Source: CANHEE01 sp043777755 (GTDB taxonomy: Bacteria; Bacteroidota; Bacteroidia; Chitinophagales; Saprospiraceae). From it: 12,807 bases of DNA. Below the pieces are notes generated by a model. It made no database searches and had not been told where the DNA came from. It was given only the letters and a program-made list of their open reading frames with translations. Positions within the stretch are counted from its first letter, which is position 1; each line of letters begins with the position of its first letter. Both the position numbers and the translations under genes were made by a program. Positions 6,077-12,614 of the stretch are shown in pieces. The stretch lies in assembly GCA_043777755.1 (NCBI GenBank), contig JAYWHK010000063.1, forward strand, positions 1-12,807, read 5' to 3'.

Positions 6077-6143
6077 TTATTTACAAAATATTTAAAACAA
6101 TTTTTTTATAAATTTATTTTTTCTATACAAAATAAAAAATTAA

Positions 6144-6174
6144 TTGCATCTTTTATGAATAGTTTATATATTTG
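6144..6174 (+). promoter_or_regulatory. Promoter of the small secreted protein gene
   Basis: TTG at 6144-6146, a 20-nt spacer and TATATTTG at 6167-6174 match the Bacteroidota consensus. The ATG at 6204 is 30 nt beyond the -7 box. Confidence 0.7.
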
Positions 6175-6203
6175 TATTTTATTTAATATATTAAAATTCA
6201 AAG

Positions 6204-6554
6204 ATGAAAAAAATACTTTTATTGTGTGCTTGTTTGTTTGCTTTTGGCATGAACTCGCAAGCTCAAACTGCTGCTGCGGAAGATACCGAGCACGCTAATG
6301 AAACCAGCAAAGGTGAAAAAATGAAAGCTCTTTTGGGCTTAAATGACGAACAAATGGTGAAATTCAGAGAAGTTGTCGTGGAAAGAAGGGCGGCTCTGAA
6401 AGCCGTAAAAGAAGACGCTGCACTTAGCGCAGAAGTAAAGGAAGCCAAAATAAAAACCATCAACGATGCTCGAGAAGTAAAATTCAAAGCAATTTTTTCG
6501 GCTGAACAATTCACAAAATGGGCGGAACACAACGCTGCAAAAAAGAAGGATTAG
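6204..6554 (+). CDS. Small secreted helical protein, possibly Spy/CpxP-like
   Basis: The 116-residue protein has a cleavable signal peptide (about 1-20, ending NSQA before QT). The mature part is almost wholly charged helix: LGLNDEQMVKFREVV (44-58) is followed by RRAALKAVKED, then a second helix with KEAKIKTINDAREVKFKAIFSAEQFTKW (79-106). The pattern of a short 'LNDEQ' helix start and a later 'SAEQFTKW' resembles Spy/CpxP-type LTxxQ periplasmic proteins and short DUF4890-like proteins of Bacteroidota, but the match is weak. It should act in the periplasm; no activity is assigned. It has its own consensus promoter and a strong terminator (6566-6599), so it is a single-gene unit. The ATG at 6204 fits the signal peptide. 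Confidence 0.85.
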   Translation: MKKILLLCACLFAFGMNSQAQTAAAEDTEHANETSKGEKMKALLGLNDEQMVKFREVVVERRAALKAVKEDAALSAEVKEAKIKTINDAREVKFKAIFSAEQFTKWAEHNAAKKKD

Positions 6555-6565
6555 TCAGGCATTAA

Positions 6566-6599
6566 AAAAAAGCCGCTTACGAGTGTAAGCGGCTTTTTT
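6566..6599. terminator. Bidirectional Rho-independent terminator
   Basis: A GC-rich nine-base stem GCCGCTTAC/GTAAGCGGC with loop GAGT is flanked by A-run and T-run, so it works in both directions. It separates the small secreted protein gene (stop 6554) from the convergent membrane protein gene (stop 6631). Confidence 0.95.
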
Positions 6600-6630
6600 A
6601 CTTTTCAAATTCTTTGATGAAGCATTCGGA

Positions 6631-6999
6631 TTAATCCAATATTTTAAAAAATTTTAATAGCCAAATAATAAAGGCAATAGTTGTGAATGCTGAAAGGATT
6701 CTCCATAAGAAACCTGGTAATGCAAAACCAATAACAATACTTGCAACAACTCCTAAAACCCAATAAAGAAGCCACTTTTTCGTAGAACCTGGAATATTAA
6801 TGTCACCAGCATCATTTTTTGTTAAAGATTTCTCCACTTTCGCTTTGAATTTCTCAACAATTGACTTTTTTTCTGTTGGTAAATTAGAAATGTTCGTACT
6901 CAAAGTACTGTTGCTTGCTACTGACATTGTAGCGGCAAATGTCGTTGATGTGCCTAAGCAAAACGCTATAAGCATAAAAAGTAGTGTTAATCTTCTCAT
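6631..6999 (-). CDS. Small membrane protein with signal peptide, function unknown
   Basis: The 122-residue protein begins with a signal peptide (residues 1-22, ending TTFA). A polar, Ser/Thr/Lys-rich stretch follows (23-73), with the charged helix KKSIVEKFKAKVEKSLTKND (44-63). Two membrane segments end the protein (about 77-96 and 100-118), separated by a tight LPGFLWR turn. The layout of signal, charged linker and C-terminal hydrophobic pair is common in small Bacteroidota envelope proteins, but I recognise no named family. It lies convergent to the small secreted protein and shares its bidirectional terminator. No consensus promoter was found upstream of the ATG at 6999. Confidence 0.78.
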   Translation of the reverse strand: MRRLTLLFMLIAFCLGTSTTFAATMSVASNSTLSTNISNLPTEKKSIVEKFKAKVEKSLTKNDAGDINIPGSTKKWLLYWVLGVVASIVIGFALPGFLWRILSAFTTIAFIIWLLKFFKILD

Positions 7000-7154
7000 T
7001 TTCTTGATTTTTTAAAAAGTTTATAAAATAATATTTTTGAAAAACAAATGTCATAATATTTTTACAAACAACCTAATTAATCACGTTAAAATTTTATTTT
7101 TTTTGAAATGAAATTTTTTTAATTTTTTTTTAAATAAACTAAAACGTAAAAATG

Positions 7155-7184
7155 TTGAAAGATTTGTAAAAAAACATATCTTTG
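7155..7184 (+). promoter_or_regulatory. Promoter of the YciO-like gene
   Basis: TTG at 7155-7157, a 19-nt spacer and TATCTTTG at 7177-7184 fit the Bacteroidota consensus. Transcription should begin near 7190, which excludes translation from the in-frame TTG at 7182 and supports the ATG at 7212. Confidence 0.8.
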
Positions 7185-7211
7185 CAAAGTACTATTTATT
7201 GTAAAATAATT

Positions 7212-7826
7212 ATGTTTATAGAAATTGACCCATACAATATTAATGACCGACTTATCAAACAAGCGGTCAAAATTCTTCAAGACGGAGGTGTTATCATTTA
7301 TCCAACAGATACTGTTTATGGTATCGGTTGCGATATTACGCAAAACAAAGCCGTTGAGAAAATCTGTAAGATTCGACACCTTGACCCTGACCGTGCGATG
7401 TTGGCGATGATTTGTAAAGACATGAGCCAAGTGTCTGATTATGTGGCACAAATGGATACTTCTTTGTTCCGTTTGATGAAAAAATACTTGCCAGGTCCAT
7501 TTACTTTTATCTTGAAAGCAAATGGCGATGTTCCCAAAATGTTTAAAAATCGTAAAAAAACAGTTGGTATTCGTATTCCTGACAACAAAATCGTCCTGAA
7601 AATCGTAGAAGAATTAGGCCGACCTATTCTGACGACTTCCCTAAAATCCGACGACGAAATTTTAGAATATTTTACTGACCCTTTTGAGATTTATGAAGAT
7701 TTTCAACACCAAGTAGATATGGTAATTGATGGTGGTTCTGGCGGAAATGTTCCTTCTACCTTGGTAGATTGCACAGGCGATGCGCCAGCCGTGATTCGTG
7801 AAGGTGCAGGAGAATGGATGGAGTAG
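7212..7826 (+). CDS. Sua5/YciO/YrdC/YwlC-family protein, YciO-like (putative threonylcarbamoyl-AMP synthase)
   Basis: From the ATG at 7212 the protein has 204 residues. An in-frame TTG at 7182 lies within the -7 promoter box and cannot be the start. Landmarks of the YrdC fold are PTDTVYGIG (31-39), KICKIRHLDPDRAM (50-63), LPGPFTFIL (93-101), KKTVGIRIPD (115-124), TTSL (141-144), PSTLVD (181-186) and IREGAG (195-200). The family uses threonine, bicarbonate and ATP to make threonylcarbamoyl-AMP for the t6A37 tRNA modification. The KIRHLDPD..M and RKKTVGIRIP forms and the lack of an extra C-terminal domain look like E. coli YciO rather than the TsaC/YrdC or long Sua5 type. Whether it is the cell's main TC-AMP synthase is therefore uncertain. 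The protein is cytoplasmic. Confidence 0.92.
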   Translation: MFIEIDPYNINDRLIKQAVKILQDGGVIIYPTDTVYGIGCDITQNKAVEKICKIRHLDPDRAMLAMICKDMSQVSDYVAQMDTSLFRLMKKYLPGPFTFILKANGDVPKMFKNRKKTVGIRIPDNKIVLKIVEELGRPILTTSLKSDDEILEYFTDPFEIYEDFQHQVDMVIDGGSGGNVPSTLVDCTGDAPAVIREGAGEWME

Positions 7827-7852
7827 GGTAGGGTAAATTCCAAAAAAAATAC

Positions 7853-7860
7853 AATATTTG
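7853..7860 (+). promoter_or_regulatory. Probable -7 box of the glycosyltransferase gene
   Basis: AATATTTG differs from TAnnTTTG only in the first base and lies 20 nt before the ATG at 7881. No TTG is seen at -33. The YciO-like stop at 7826 is only 54 nt upstream of the ATG, so read-through from that gene is also possible. Confidence 0.4.
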
Positions 7861-7880
7861 CACTTCCTTTTAACAATTTT

Positions 7881-8810
7881 ATGCAAAAAAAACCTTTGAT
7901 TTCAGTCGTTATTCCTTGTTTTAATGAAGAATCTATTATTGTCAGCTTGTTTGAACGCAGCGTGGCGGCACTTTCGGCATGGACAGATGATTTTGAAATT
8001 ATTGTGGTAAATGATGGTAGTAAGGACAATTCTTTGCCTTTATTGGTAGAATGTCATCAAAAAGATAAGCGATTTAAGGTGATTTCGCTTTCTCGAAATT
8101 TTGGACATCAAGCTGCTTTTTTATGTGGACTGACGCACGCAAAAGGCGATTATGTTGCCATGATTGATGGTGATTTGCAAGATCCGCCTGAGTTGTTAGA
8201 ACATTTTTATCAAAAAATTCAAGAAGGAAACGATGTGGTTTATGGTGTGCGACGCAAGCGAAAAGAAGGTTTCTTTAAAAAATTAGCGTACAAAATTTAC
8301 TATCGTTTTTTAGGAAGTGTATCGTCTGTTCCGATTCCATTGGACAGTGGTGACTTTTCGATGATGCGACGAGTGGTCTTAGACAATGTTTTGGCAATGC
8401 CAGAACAAAGCCTTTTTATTAGAGGTATTCGTTCTTGGGTTGGGTTCAAACAATATGGCTATGAATACGAGCGTGACAAACGCTTTGGTGGCGAAACTAA
8501 ATACACTTTGAAAAAATTATTTCAGTTGGCATACAATGGTGTATTTAGTTTTAGCCAGTTTCCAGTCAAGTTTTTGACACATTTGGGCGTTTTTGTTATT
8601 TTATTTGCAATTATTTATTCAATTTTTGCCATTTATGAGCGCATCACAAATCCTGAAACACCGCAAGGTTTTACGACATTGGCAATCGCTATTTTTCTTT
8701 TTGGCGGTGTACAATTGGTCGCTTTGGGTATGATTGGCGAGTATGTTTTGCGAATTTATGACGAAACTCGACAAAGACCTTTGTTTATCGTAAAAGAAAA
8801 ATTCCTGTAG
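7881..8810 (+). CDS. GtrB/DPM1-like family 2 glycosyltransferase
   Basis: The 309-residue protein has an N-terminal GT-A domain: ISVVIPCFNEE (7-17), VVNDGSKDNS (42-51), SRNFGHQAAF (71-80), the metal-binding DGDLQDP (96-102) and GDFSMMRR (157-164). The juxtamembrane RFGGETKYTLKK (201-212) is typical of the polyprenyl-phosphate subgroup. Two membrane helices follow (about 231-250 and 264-288), with the closing GEYVLRIYDETRQRP. By family this enzyme transfers a sugar from a nucleotide sugar to undecaprenyl phosphate at the cytoplasmic face of the inner membrane, giving a donor for surface glycan modification; the sugar cannot be told. The final Leu codon and TAG stop lie at the left edge of a palindromic element (8806-9082). 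The methyltransferase gene follows that element and may act in the same pathway (inference). Confidence 0.92.
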   Translation: MQKKPLISVVIPCFNEESIIVSLFERSVAALSAWTDDFEIIVVNDGSKDNSLPLLVECHQKDKRFKVISLSRNFGHQAAFLCGLTHAKGDYVAMIDGDLQDPPELLEHFYQKIQEGNDVVYGVRRKRKEGFFKKLAYKIYYRFLGSVSSVPIPLDSGDFSMMRRVVLDNVLAMPEQSLFIRGIRSWVGFKQYGYEYERDKRFGGETKYTLKKLFQLAYNGVFSFSQFPVKFLTHLGVFVILFAIIYSIFAIYERITNPETPQGFTTLAIAIFLFGGVQLVALGMIGEYVLRIYDETRQRPLFIVKEKFL

Positions 8811-9082
8811 GGGCGACTTTAGTCGCACACGCTACGATGGGAAGCGTAGTAGGTGCGACTACTACCAAAGGAGTCCCTTCGGGAAAGTCGCCCTTACATA
8901 CAGTGCAGAAGCTATGCTTAAGTTACTTAAATAGGTATTGTTTTTATTATTTGCAATACTTTAGGATCTAATTACTAATACTTATGTCTTTCTCTTAGAG
9001 AAATGACATGCGACTTCAGTCGCATACACTACGGATTACGCAACAACCAAACTAAACAAGTGCGACTAAAGTCGCCCATACA
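8806..9082. mobile_element. Nested MITE-like element between the glycosyltransferase and methyltransferase genes
   Basis: Terminal inverted repeats of 23 bp (8806-8828 and 9060-9082, one mismatch) share GGGCGACTTTAGTCGCAC and start TGTA. A smaller unit with 14-bp inverted ends (8806-8819 and 8885-8898) is nested on the left. Internal palindromes include GCGACTTCAGTCGC near 9010-9024 and TTTCTC-TTA-GAGAAA (8989-9003). No transposase is encoded. The left end covers the glycosyltransferase stop codon and the right end lies two bases before the methyltransferase ATG. No clear target-site duplication was seen. Confidence 0.75.
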
Positions 9083-9084
9083 TT

Positions 9085-9831
9085 ATGCAAAAAGATTATT
9101 ACCAACAATACTATAAATTAGAGCGTGAACACTGGTGGTTTCAAGTTCGTGGAGAGATTATATTAGAACACATTGAGTCTATTAGCAAAGATTTTTCGGG
9201 TCGTCTAAAAATCTTAAATATTGGTGTGGCAACAGGACATACTTCTACTTTATTGTCAAAAATTGGCGATGTAAAGTCCGTAGAATACGACAAAGAGTGC
9301 TATGAATTTACACGGCAATTGCCCGATATGGACATCATTAATGCCTCGATAACGGAGCTTCCTTTTGCTGATGAAACGTTTGATTTGGTCTGTGCTTTTG
9401 ACGTGGTAGAACACATTGCCGACGATGTGAAAGCCGTGTCGGAGATGAATCGAGTATGCAAAAAAGGTGGAAAACTATGTGTAACAGTTCCTGCATTCAT
9501 GTTGCTTTGGAGTGAACATGACATTATTAATCACCATGAACGCCGCTATACAAAACCGCAATTGAGCGCATTGTTTGCAGATAACGAATTGATTTTCAGT
9601 ACTTATTTTAATTTTTTATTGTTTTTGCCGATTGCTGCATTCCGAATTTTGAAAACCGCCATCAGCGGAAAACCAAAAGTCGAAGATGCCCAATCTGACT
9701 TCATGCATTTGGAGCAAAATATTTTTACAAAACTAACAAGATTGATTTTTGCTATCGAAAAACCTTTTTTGAGAAATAGAATAAAATTTCCTTTTGGTGT
9801 GAGTATTTTATTGTCGGCAAAGAAAAAATAA
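9085..9831 (+). CDS. Class I SAM-dependent methyltransferase
   Basis: The 248-residue protein has an N-terminal HWWFQVRGEII segment (16-26) often seen in methyltransferases of glycan and lipid gene clusters. A Rossmann-type domain follows: motif I is KILNIGVATGH (42-52, a variant of the usual GxGxG), the acidic strand end is SVEYD (65-69), and FDLVCAFDVVEHI (99-111) and GGKLCVTVPA (128-137) are the later motifs. The NHHERRYT region (149-156) is typical of this subgroup. A hydrophobic stretch (about 172-187, FNFLLFLPIAAF) suggests membrane contact. The acceptor is unknown; the neighbouring GtrB-like glycosyltransferase makes a lipid-linked sugar or glycolipid substrate plausible. The start codon abuts the right end of the MITE-like element, and a strong terminator follows at 9841-9890. 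Confidence 0.9.
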   Translation: MQKDYYQQYYKLEREHWWFQVRGEIILEHIESISKDFSGRLKILNIGVATGHTSTLLSKIGDVKSVEYDKECYEFTRQLPDMDIINASITELPFADETFDLVCAFDVVEHIADDVKAVSEMNRVCKKGGKLCVTVPAFMLLWSEHDIINHHERRYTKPQLSALFADNELIFSTYFNFLLFLPIAAFRILKTAISGKPKVEDAQSDFMHLEQNIFTKLTRLIFAIEKPFLRNRIKFPFGVSILLSAKKK

Positions 9832-9840
9832 GTTTACAAA

Positions 9841-9890
9841 AAAAAGCATTGCGTACTATTTCATGGCTTAAAATAGTCGCAATGCTTTTT
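9841..9890. terminator. Bidirectional Rho-independent terminator
   Basis: Arms 9841-9861 and 9871-9890 pair over 20 bp with one bulged T at 9854 (AAAAAGCATTGCG against CGCAATGCTTTTT, then ACTATTT against AAATAGT). A/T-runs at both ends suit termination from both sides, between the methyltransferase and the convergent lipoprotein gene. Confidence 0.92.
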
Positions 9891-9926
9891 GAAAATCTAT
9901 TGTTTTTTATTGTTTTTCACTAACTT

Positions 9927-10619
9927 TTACTGCCCTATTTTGAAATTGATACCTGCGGAAAGAATGATTGGAGAACGGTCTAAAATTTCGTTTTCGTTTT
10001 CGTTACCCGTAGTACTCTGGGCATCAAAACCGCCCATTAAGAACATTCCAAAATTTTTGTGTTCCATAATCAACATTCCGATAGGCTCTATTGAAGTGGC
10101 ATACATTGGTTTGCCGATTTTACTTTCAATCGCTTTTTCAAATTGCGAAGTATGCGTAACACGAACACCTCCACCAATACTTAATTTATTGTTTTTTTCG
10201 TTTGTGAAAAAGTATTGGCTCTGTACAAACAAAGATTTTGCGTTCCAGTTGCCTTTGCTGAATACATTAGTGATGATTAAGTGCGTTGTATTCTCCCAAT
10301 TTCCAAAACTATAAGAAGGTGTTGCACTAATCGCTACATTTTTAGAAAGAAATTTGTTGAATTGAACGCCACCTTCATAGCCCAATCGGGTGTCACCCAA
10401 CAATCCCAATGAACCATTGACACTACCAACAATTGCGACGTTTTTAGAAACAGCCACTGATGCGTTGGCACTTAGGTTTGGAAGCCCTGCGGAAGCCGAA
10501 ATATTAATCTCTCCTTTTTCTTGCGGAATAATTACATTTGGCACGCTTGGTGCGATGGAAGCGCAACTTTGAAAAAGAACAGAAGCGGCTACGATGGCGA
10601 TGATAATTGGATTTTTCAT
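9927..10619 (-). CDS. Outer-membrane-type lipoprotein, probable beta-barrel
   Basis: The 230-residue protein has a lipoprotein signal sequence with LFQSC (lipidated Cys19). The mature part is rich in alternating polar/hydrophobic strands with frequent Gly, Ser and Asn: SASAGLPNLSANASVAVS (41-58), VGSVNGSLGLLG, YEGGVQFNKFLSKNVAISATPSYSF, KSLFVQSQYFFTNEKNNKLSIGGGVRVTHTS. It ends IILSAGINFKIGQ. This is the texture of outer-membrane beta-barrel-like proteins of Bacteroidota. I do not recognise a named family, and the role is unknown. It has a good promoter at 10702-10732, with paired inverted repeats further upstream, and ends at a bidirectional terminator, so it is a single-gene unit. Confidence 0.85.
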   Translation of the reverse strand: MKNPIIIAIVAASVLFQSCASIAPSVPNVIIPQEKGEINISASAGLPNLSANASVAVSKNVAIVGSVNGSLGLLGDTRLGYEGGVQFNKFLSKNVAISATPSYSFGNWENTTHLIITNVFSKGNWNAKSLFVQSQYFFTNEKNNKLSIGGGVRVTHTSQFEKAIESKIGKPMYATSIEPIGMLIMEHKNFGMFLMGGFDAQSTTGNENENEILDRSPIILSAGINFKIGQ

Positions 10620-10701
10620 AATTGTTAAGTGTTTTGAATTTTAATAATGATTTTGATTTTTGTTGGAAGTACCTTTTATCCGTAACTTCCTTTTGATGAA
10701 A

Positions 10702-10732
10702 CAAAGTTACAGCCCTGTCAAGGCGAAAGCAA
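10702..10732 (-). promoter_or_regulatory. Promoter of the lipoprotein gene
   Basis: On the minus strand, TTG (10732-10730), a 20-nt spacer and TAACTTTG (10709-10702) match the Bacteroidota consensus. The leader to the ATG at 10619 is about 75 nt. Confidence 0.75.
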
Positions 10733-10740
10733 TTTTTTTC

Positions 10741-10789
10741 TTCGCTTTGTTTGCGAAAGTGAAATTTTTATTTCGCTAAAAGTGCGAAA
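10741..10789. promoter_or_regulatory. Paired TTCGC-N7-GCGAA inverted repeats upstream of the lipoprotein promoter
   Basis: TTCGC-N7-GCGAA (10741-10757) and TTTCGC-N7-GCGAAA (10771-10789) share arm sequence and spacer length. Their centres are 31 bp apart, about three helical turns. Further GCGAAA half-sites occur at 10723-10728 and 10834-10839. The pair lies just upstream of the -33 element, a position suited to an activator. Confidence 0.5.
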
Positions 10790-10947
10790 AAATTACGTTT
10801 TTGTCAAAATCATTAAAAAAATTCTCGTTTTAAGCGAAAATCGAAATTATATTTTTTGAAAACAAGATTATTTTGTTTTTTAATTTTGTAAAAAAATAAA
10901 ATGTTAGATTAAGTAGTTGATTATCATTGTTTTACGTATTTTTTTTG

Positions 10948-11070
10948 TTGATGAAAAAAGTATTTTTCACCTTTGAAATGCTCAAAAAAGATGTTTTAGA
11001 TGCTTAAATATTAAAAATAAAAAAGACCTAAATTTTTGATATACAAAAATTTAGGTCTTTTTTATTTTTA
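10948..11070 (+). ncRNA. Candidate short plus-strand transcript (promoter to terminator)
   Basis: TTG (10948-10950), a 17-nt spacer and CACCTTTG (10968-10975) make a fair promoter. A strong hairpin with U-tract ends at 11070, giving a predicted RNA of about 85-90 nt. It contains a nine-codon ATG frame (10978-11007), probably by chance. The hairpin is equally explained as the terminator of the opposite gene, so this is speculative. Confidence 0.25.
11012..11070. terminator. Perfect 27-bp-arm bidirectional terminator
   Basis: Arms 11012-11038 and 11044-11070 are perfectly complementary, with loop ATATA. The core AAGACCTAAATTTTTG is flanked by A-rich and T-rich ends. It terminates the minus-strand membrane protein gene (stop at 11135) and could also end plus-strand transcription. 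Confidence 0.9.
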
Positions 11071-11081
11071 TAAGACTTAGT

Positions 11082-11105
11082 GGTAGCATGAGCTTTAGCT
11101 CGTGA
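11082..11105. repeat. GAGCTTTAGCTC repeat, exact copy of 875-898
   Basis: These 24 bases are identical to 875-898, including GAGCTTTAGCTC. The copy lies 29 bp downstream of the stop of the paralogous membrane protein gene, so both paralogues have this repeat at their 3' end. Here it has no nearby partner arm. Confidence 0.85.
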
Positions 11106-11134
11106 CGAAATATCTCAGTTTCTTTTACAAAAAA

Positions 11135-11866
11135 CTAACCTTTTTTCTCAAGCCTTAATTTTTTAAAAATACAAATGTGCAAAAAAATTATAGTCGCTGG
11201 TGCAACCGCAGCAATCCAACAAAATGGAAAATTTCCCATTTCCAACAAGTCTTGTCCATTTGTTTCTATAGCCCATTTATTGTACAAATTTGCACTGATT
11301 ATGACATTTACAATGTCCCAAATACCAACGATATTCCAAATAAAAGCCAGTTTTCGACTGTATGTTTTCTGATTTTCAACCGTATTGGCGACAAAAATGG
11401 CAGTCACCGCAGCAAAAATATCGCCAAAACCGCCAATGAAAGCAAAGCCTTGAGGCAATGCGCCATAAAACCATGTGAGTAAAAAATAAACGCCTACAAA
11501 ACGGAAAATATGCAAACGAATCAAGGATTCTAATTTGATATTTTCAAGTAATTGATTAAAAATGCGGCTTCTGAATACAACTAAAAAGTAAAAAATCGCT
11601 AAGGGTAAGGTTGTGTAAAGTAAAATTTTAGGAGGTATTGTATTTTGTTGAAAAATGCCTGTAAATGACATCAAAGCAACATAAGTCAAGTAAATAGCAG
11701 CAAAAATTAAGATAGAATTGCCAATTTTAGAAATTTTTGCAGCATCAAAACCAGCCGAAAATGCAGCTTTTTTAGCGGCATTGGCGATAAAATAATAGAA
11801 TAAAGGGAATACGAAAATAAACGAAATCGAAACCCAAGTCGGAACAGCGTTTGTAATGAAATTCAT
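11135..11866 (-). CDS. Integral membrane protein of unknown function, paralogue of 167-898
   Basis: From the ATG at 11866 the protein has 243 residues, the same length as its paralogue, and the start MNFITNAVPTW aligns with MNTMIHYATPEW there. A longer in-frame opening from a TTG at 11935 begins upstream of the likely -7 box and is not accepted. About seven membrane segments place it in the inner membrane. Shared blocks are HIFR..GV.F.L, ALP.GFAFIGGFGDI, AVTAIFVA, WNIVG..DI and NFPFC.IA..AP.TI.FLH..IFKK. No named family is recognised. The Crp/Fnr-type regulator gene lies 101 bp upstream on the same strand, so the two could be co-transcribed or functionally linked. A perfect terminator follows at 11012-11070. 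Confidence 0.85.
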   Translation of the reverse strand: MNFITNAVPTWVSISFIFVFPLFYYFIANAAKKAAFSAGFDAAKISKIGNSILIFAAIYLTYVALMSFTGIFQQNTIPPKILLYTTLPLAIFYFLVVFRSRIFNQLLENIKLESLIRLHIFRFVGVYFLLTWFYGALPQGFAFIGGFGDIFAAVTAIFVANTVENQKTYSRKLAFIWNIVGIWDIVNVIISANLYNKWAIETNGQDLLEMGNFPFCWIAAVAPATIIFLHICIFKKLRLEKKG

Positions 11867-11898
11867 TGTATAAAATTTTAGTTTGTTAAATAATAATA

Positions 11899-11906
11899 CA
11901 AAGTTG
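11899..11906 (-). promoter_or_regulatory. Probable -7 box of the second membrane protein gene
   Basis: CAACTTTG on the minus strand differs from TAnnTTTG in its first base. It lies 32 nt before the ATG at 11866. No well-spaced TTG was found, so promoter strength is uncertain. Confidence 0.4.
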
Positions 11907-11967
11907 CAATCATCGCTGATGAATTTACTTAGCAAATGACAAGTTCGTTTGAAAAGTCTAAAAAAAA

Positions 11968-12549
11968 TTATTTTTTTGCCAAATCTTTCCGAATTCTACT
12001 CAGTGAAGTGTCTGTAATACCCAAATAAGTTGCCAACATTTTGAGTGGAACTTGCTGAAAAATATCGGGTTTTGATTCAATCAAGTTCAAATAACGTTGT
12101 TCGGCGGTGAGTTGTACCATCGCTAACATTCTGTCTTTCAATTGACTATAATTATTGATGAGCATCATACGCCCCAATTCTCGAAATTCGGGAATTCCAT
12201 GAAAGCTTGCTTGAAGGTCTTCATACGATAAAAAATACGTTTTTGCATCGCCCAATGTTTGGAAATTTTCTTTTGAAGGCTGCCTTTTAAAAAAAGAAAT
12301 CAAATTATTGACCGTTGTATTTTGCATAAAAACAGCGGTAGTTACTTCGTCGCCATCAGCATCTAAAATGTAAGAACGCACACAGCCTTCTTCTAAAAAA
12401 TACAAGGTATTGCTGATTTTGCCTTCTTTTATTAAAAAATCGCCTTTTTCAAATTCTTTTAACGCAAATTTTGAAGCAATCAATTCTGCTTTTTCCAAAG
12501 GCATTGGCAAAACTTTTTGAATGTACTGAACAAGTGCTTGGCTTATCAT
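11968..12549 (-). CDS. Crp/Fnr-family transcriptional regulator
   Basis: The 193-residue protein has an N-terminal cyclic-nucleotide-binding-like beta-roll: FEKGDFLIKEGKISNTLYFLEEGCVRSYILDADGDEVTTAVF (33-74), followed by the long dimer helix (about 120-158, with QLKDRMLAMVQLTAEQRYLNLI). The short C-terminal winged helix-turn-helix (167-190) contains VPLKMLATYLGITDTSLSRIRKDL, with the recognition helix at 180-189. This is the typical Bacteroidota Crp/Fnr form. The usual cAMP-contact residues (the RxS-type segment) are not evident and there is no Fe-S cysteine set, so the ligand is unknown. It should act as a dimeric DNA-binding protein in the cytoplasm. The membrane protein paralogue lies downstream on the same strand. 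Confidence 0.93.
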   Translation of the reverse strand: MISQALVQYIQKVLPMPLEKAELIASKFALKEFEKGDFLIKEGKISNTLYFLEEGCVRSYILDADGDEVTTAVFMQNTTVNNLISFFKRQPSKENFQTLGDAKTYFLSYEDLQASFHGIPEFRELGRMMLINNYSQLKDRMLAMVQLTAEQRYLNLIESKPDIFQQVPLKMLATYLGITDTSLSRIRKDLAKK

Positions 12550-12571
12550 ATAGGTGGTTTTATTTTAAGCG

Positions 12572-12606
12572 CAAAGGTACATTTTTCTTTATAAAAACTT
12601 AGCCAA
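12572..12606 (-). promoter_or_regulatory. Promoter of the Crp/Fnr regulator gene
   Basis: TACCTTTG (12579-12572 on the minus strand) matches the -7 consensus exactly, 22 nt before the ATG at 12549. A TTG at 12606-12604 is 24 nt upstream, slightly beyond the usual spacing. Confidence 0.65.
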
Positions 12607-12614
12607 TAGTTTTG

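Noticed and set aside
6044..6298. An 84-codon plus-strand open frame
   Set aside because: It starts in A/T-rich intergenic sequence, crosses the promoter and overlaps the small secreted protein gene in another frame.
9889..10314. A 141-codon plus-strand open frame
   Set aside because: It is antisense to the lipoprotein gene, which has a clear lipobox, promoter and terminator.
11867..11935. A 23-codon N-terminal extension of the second membrane protein gene from a TTG
   Set aside because: The probable -7 box at 11899-11906 lies inside it, and the ATG at 11866 aligns with the start of the paralogue, giving equal lengths.
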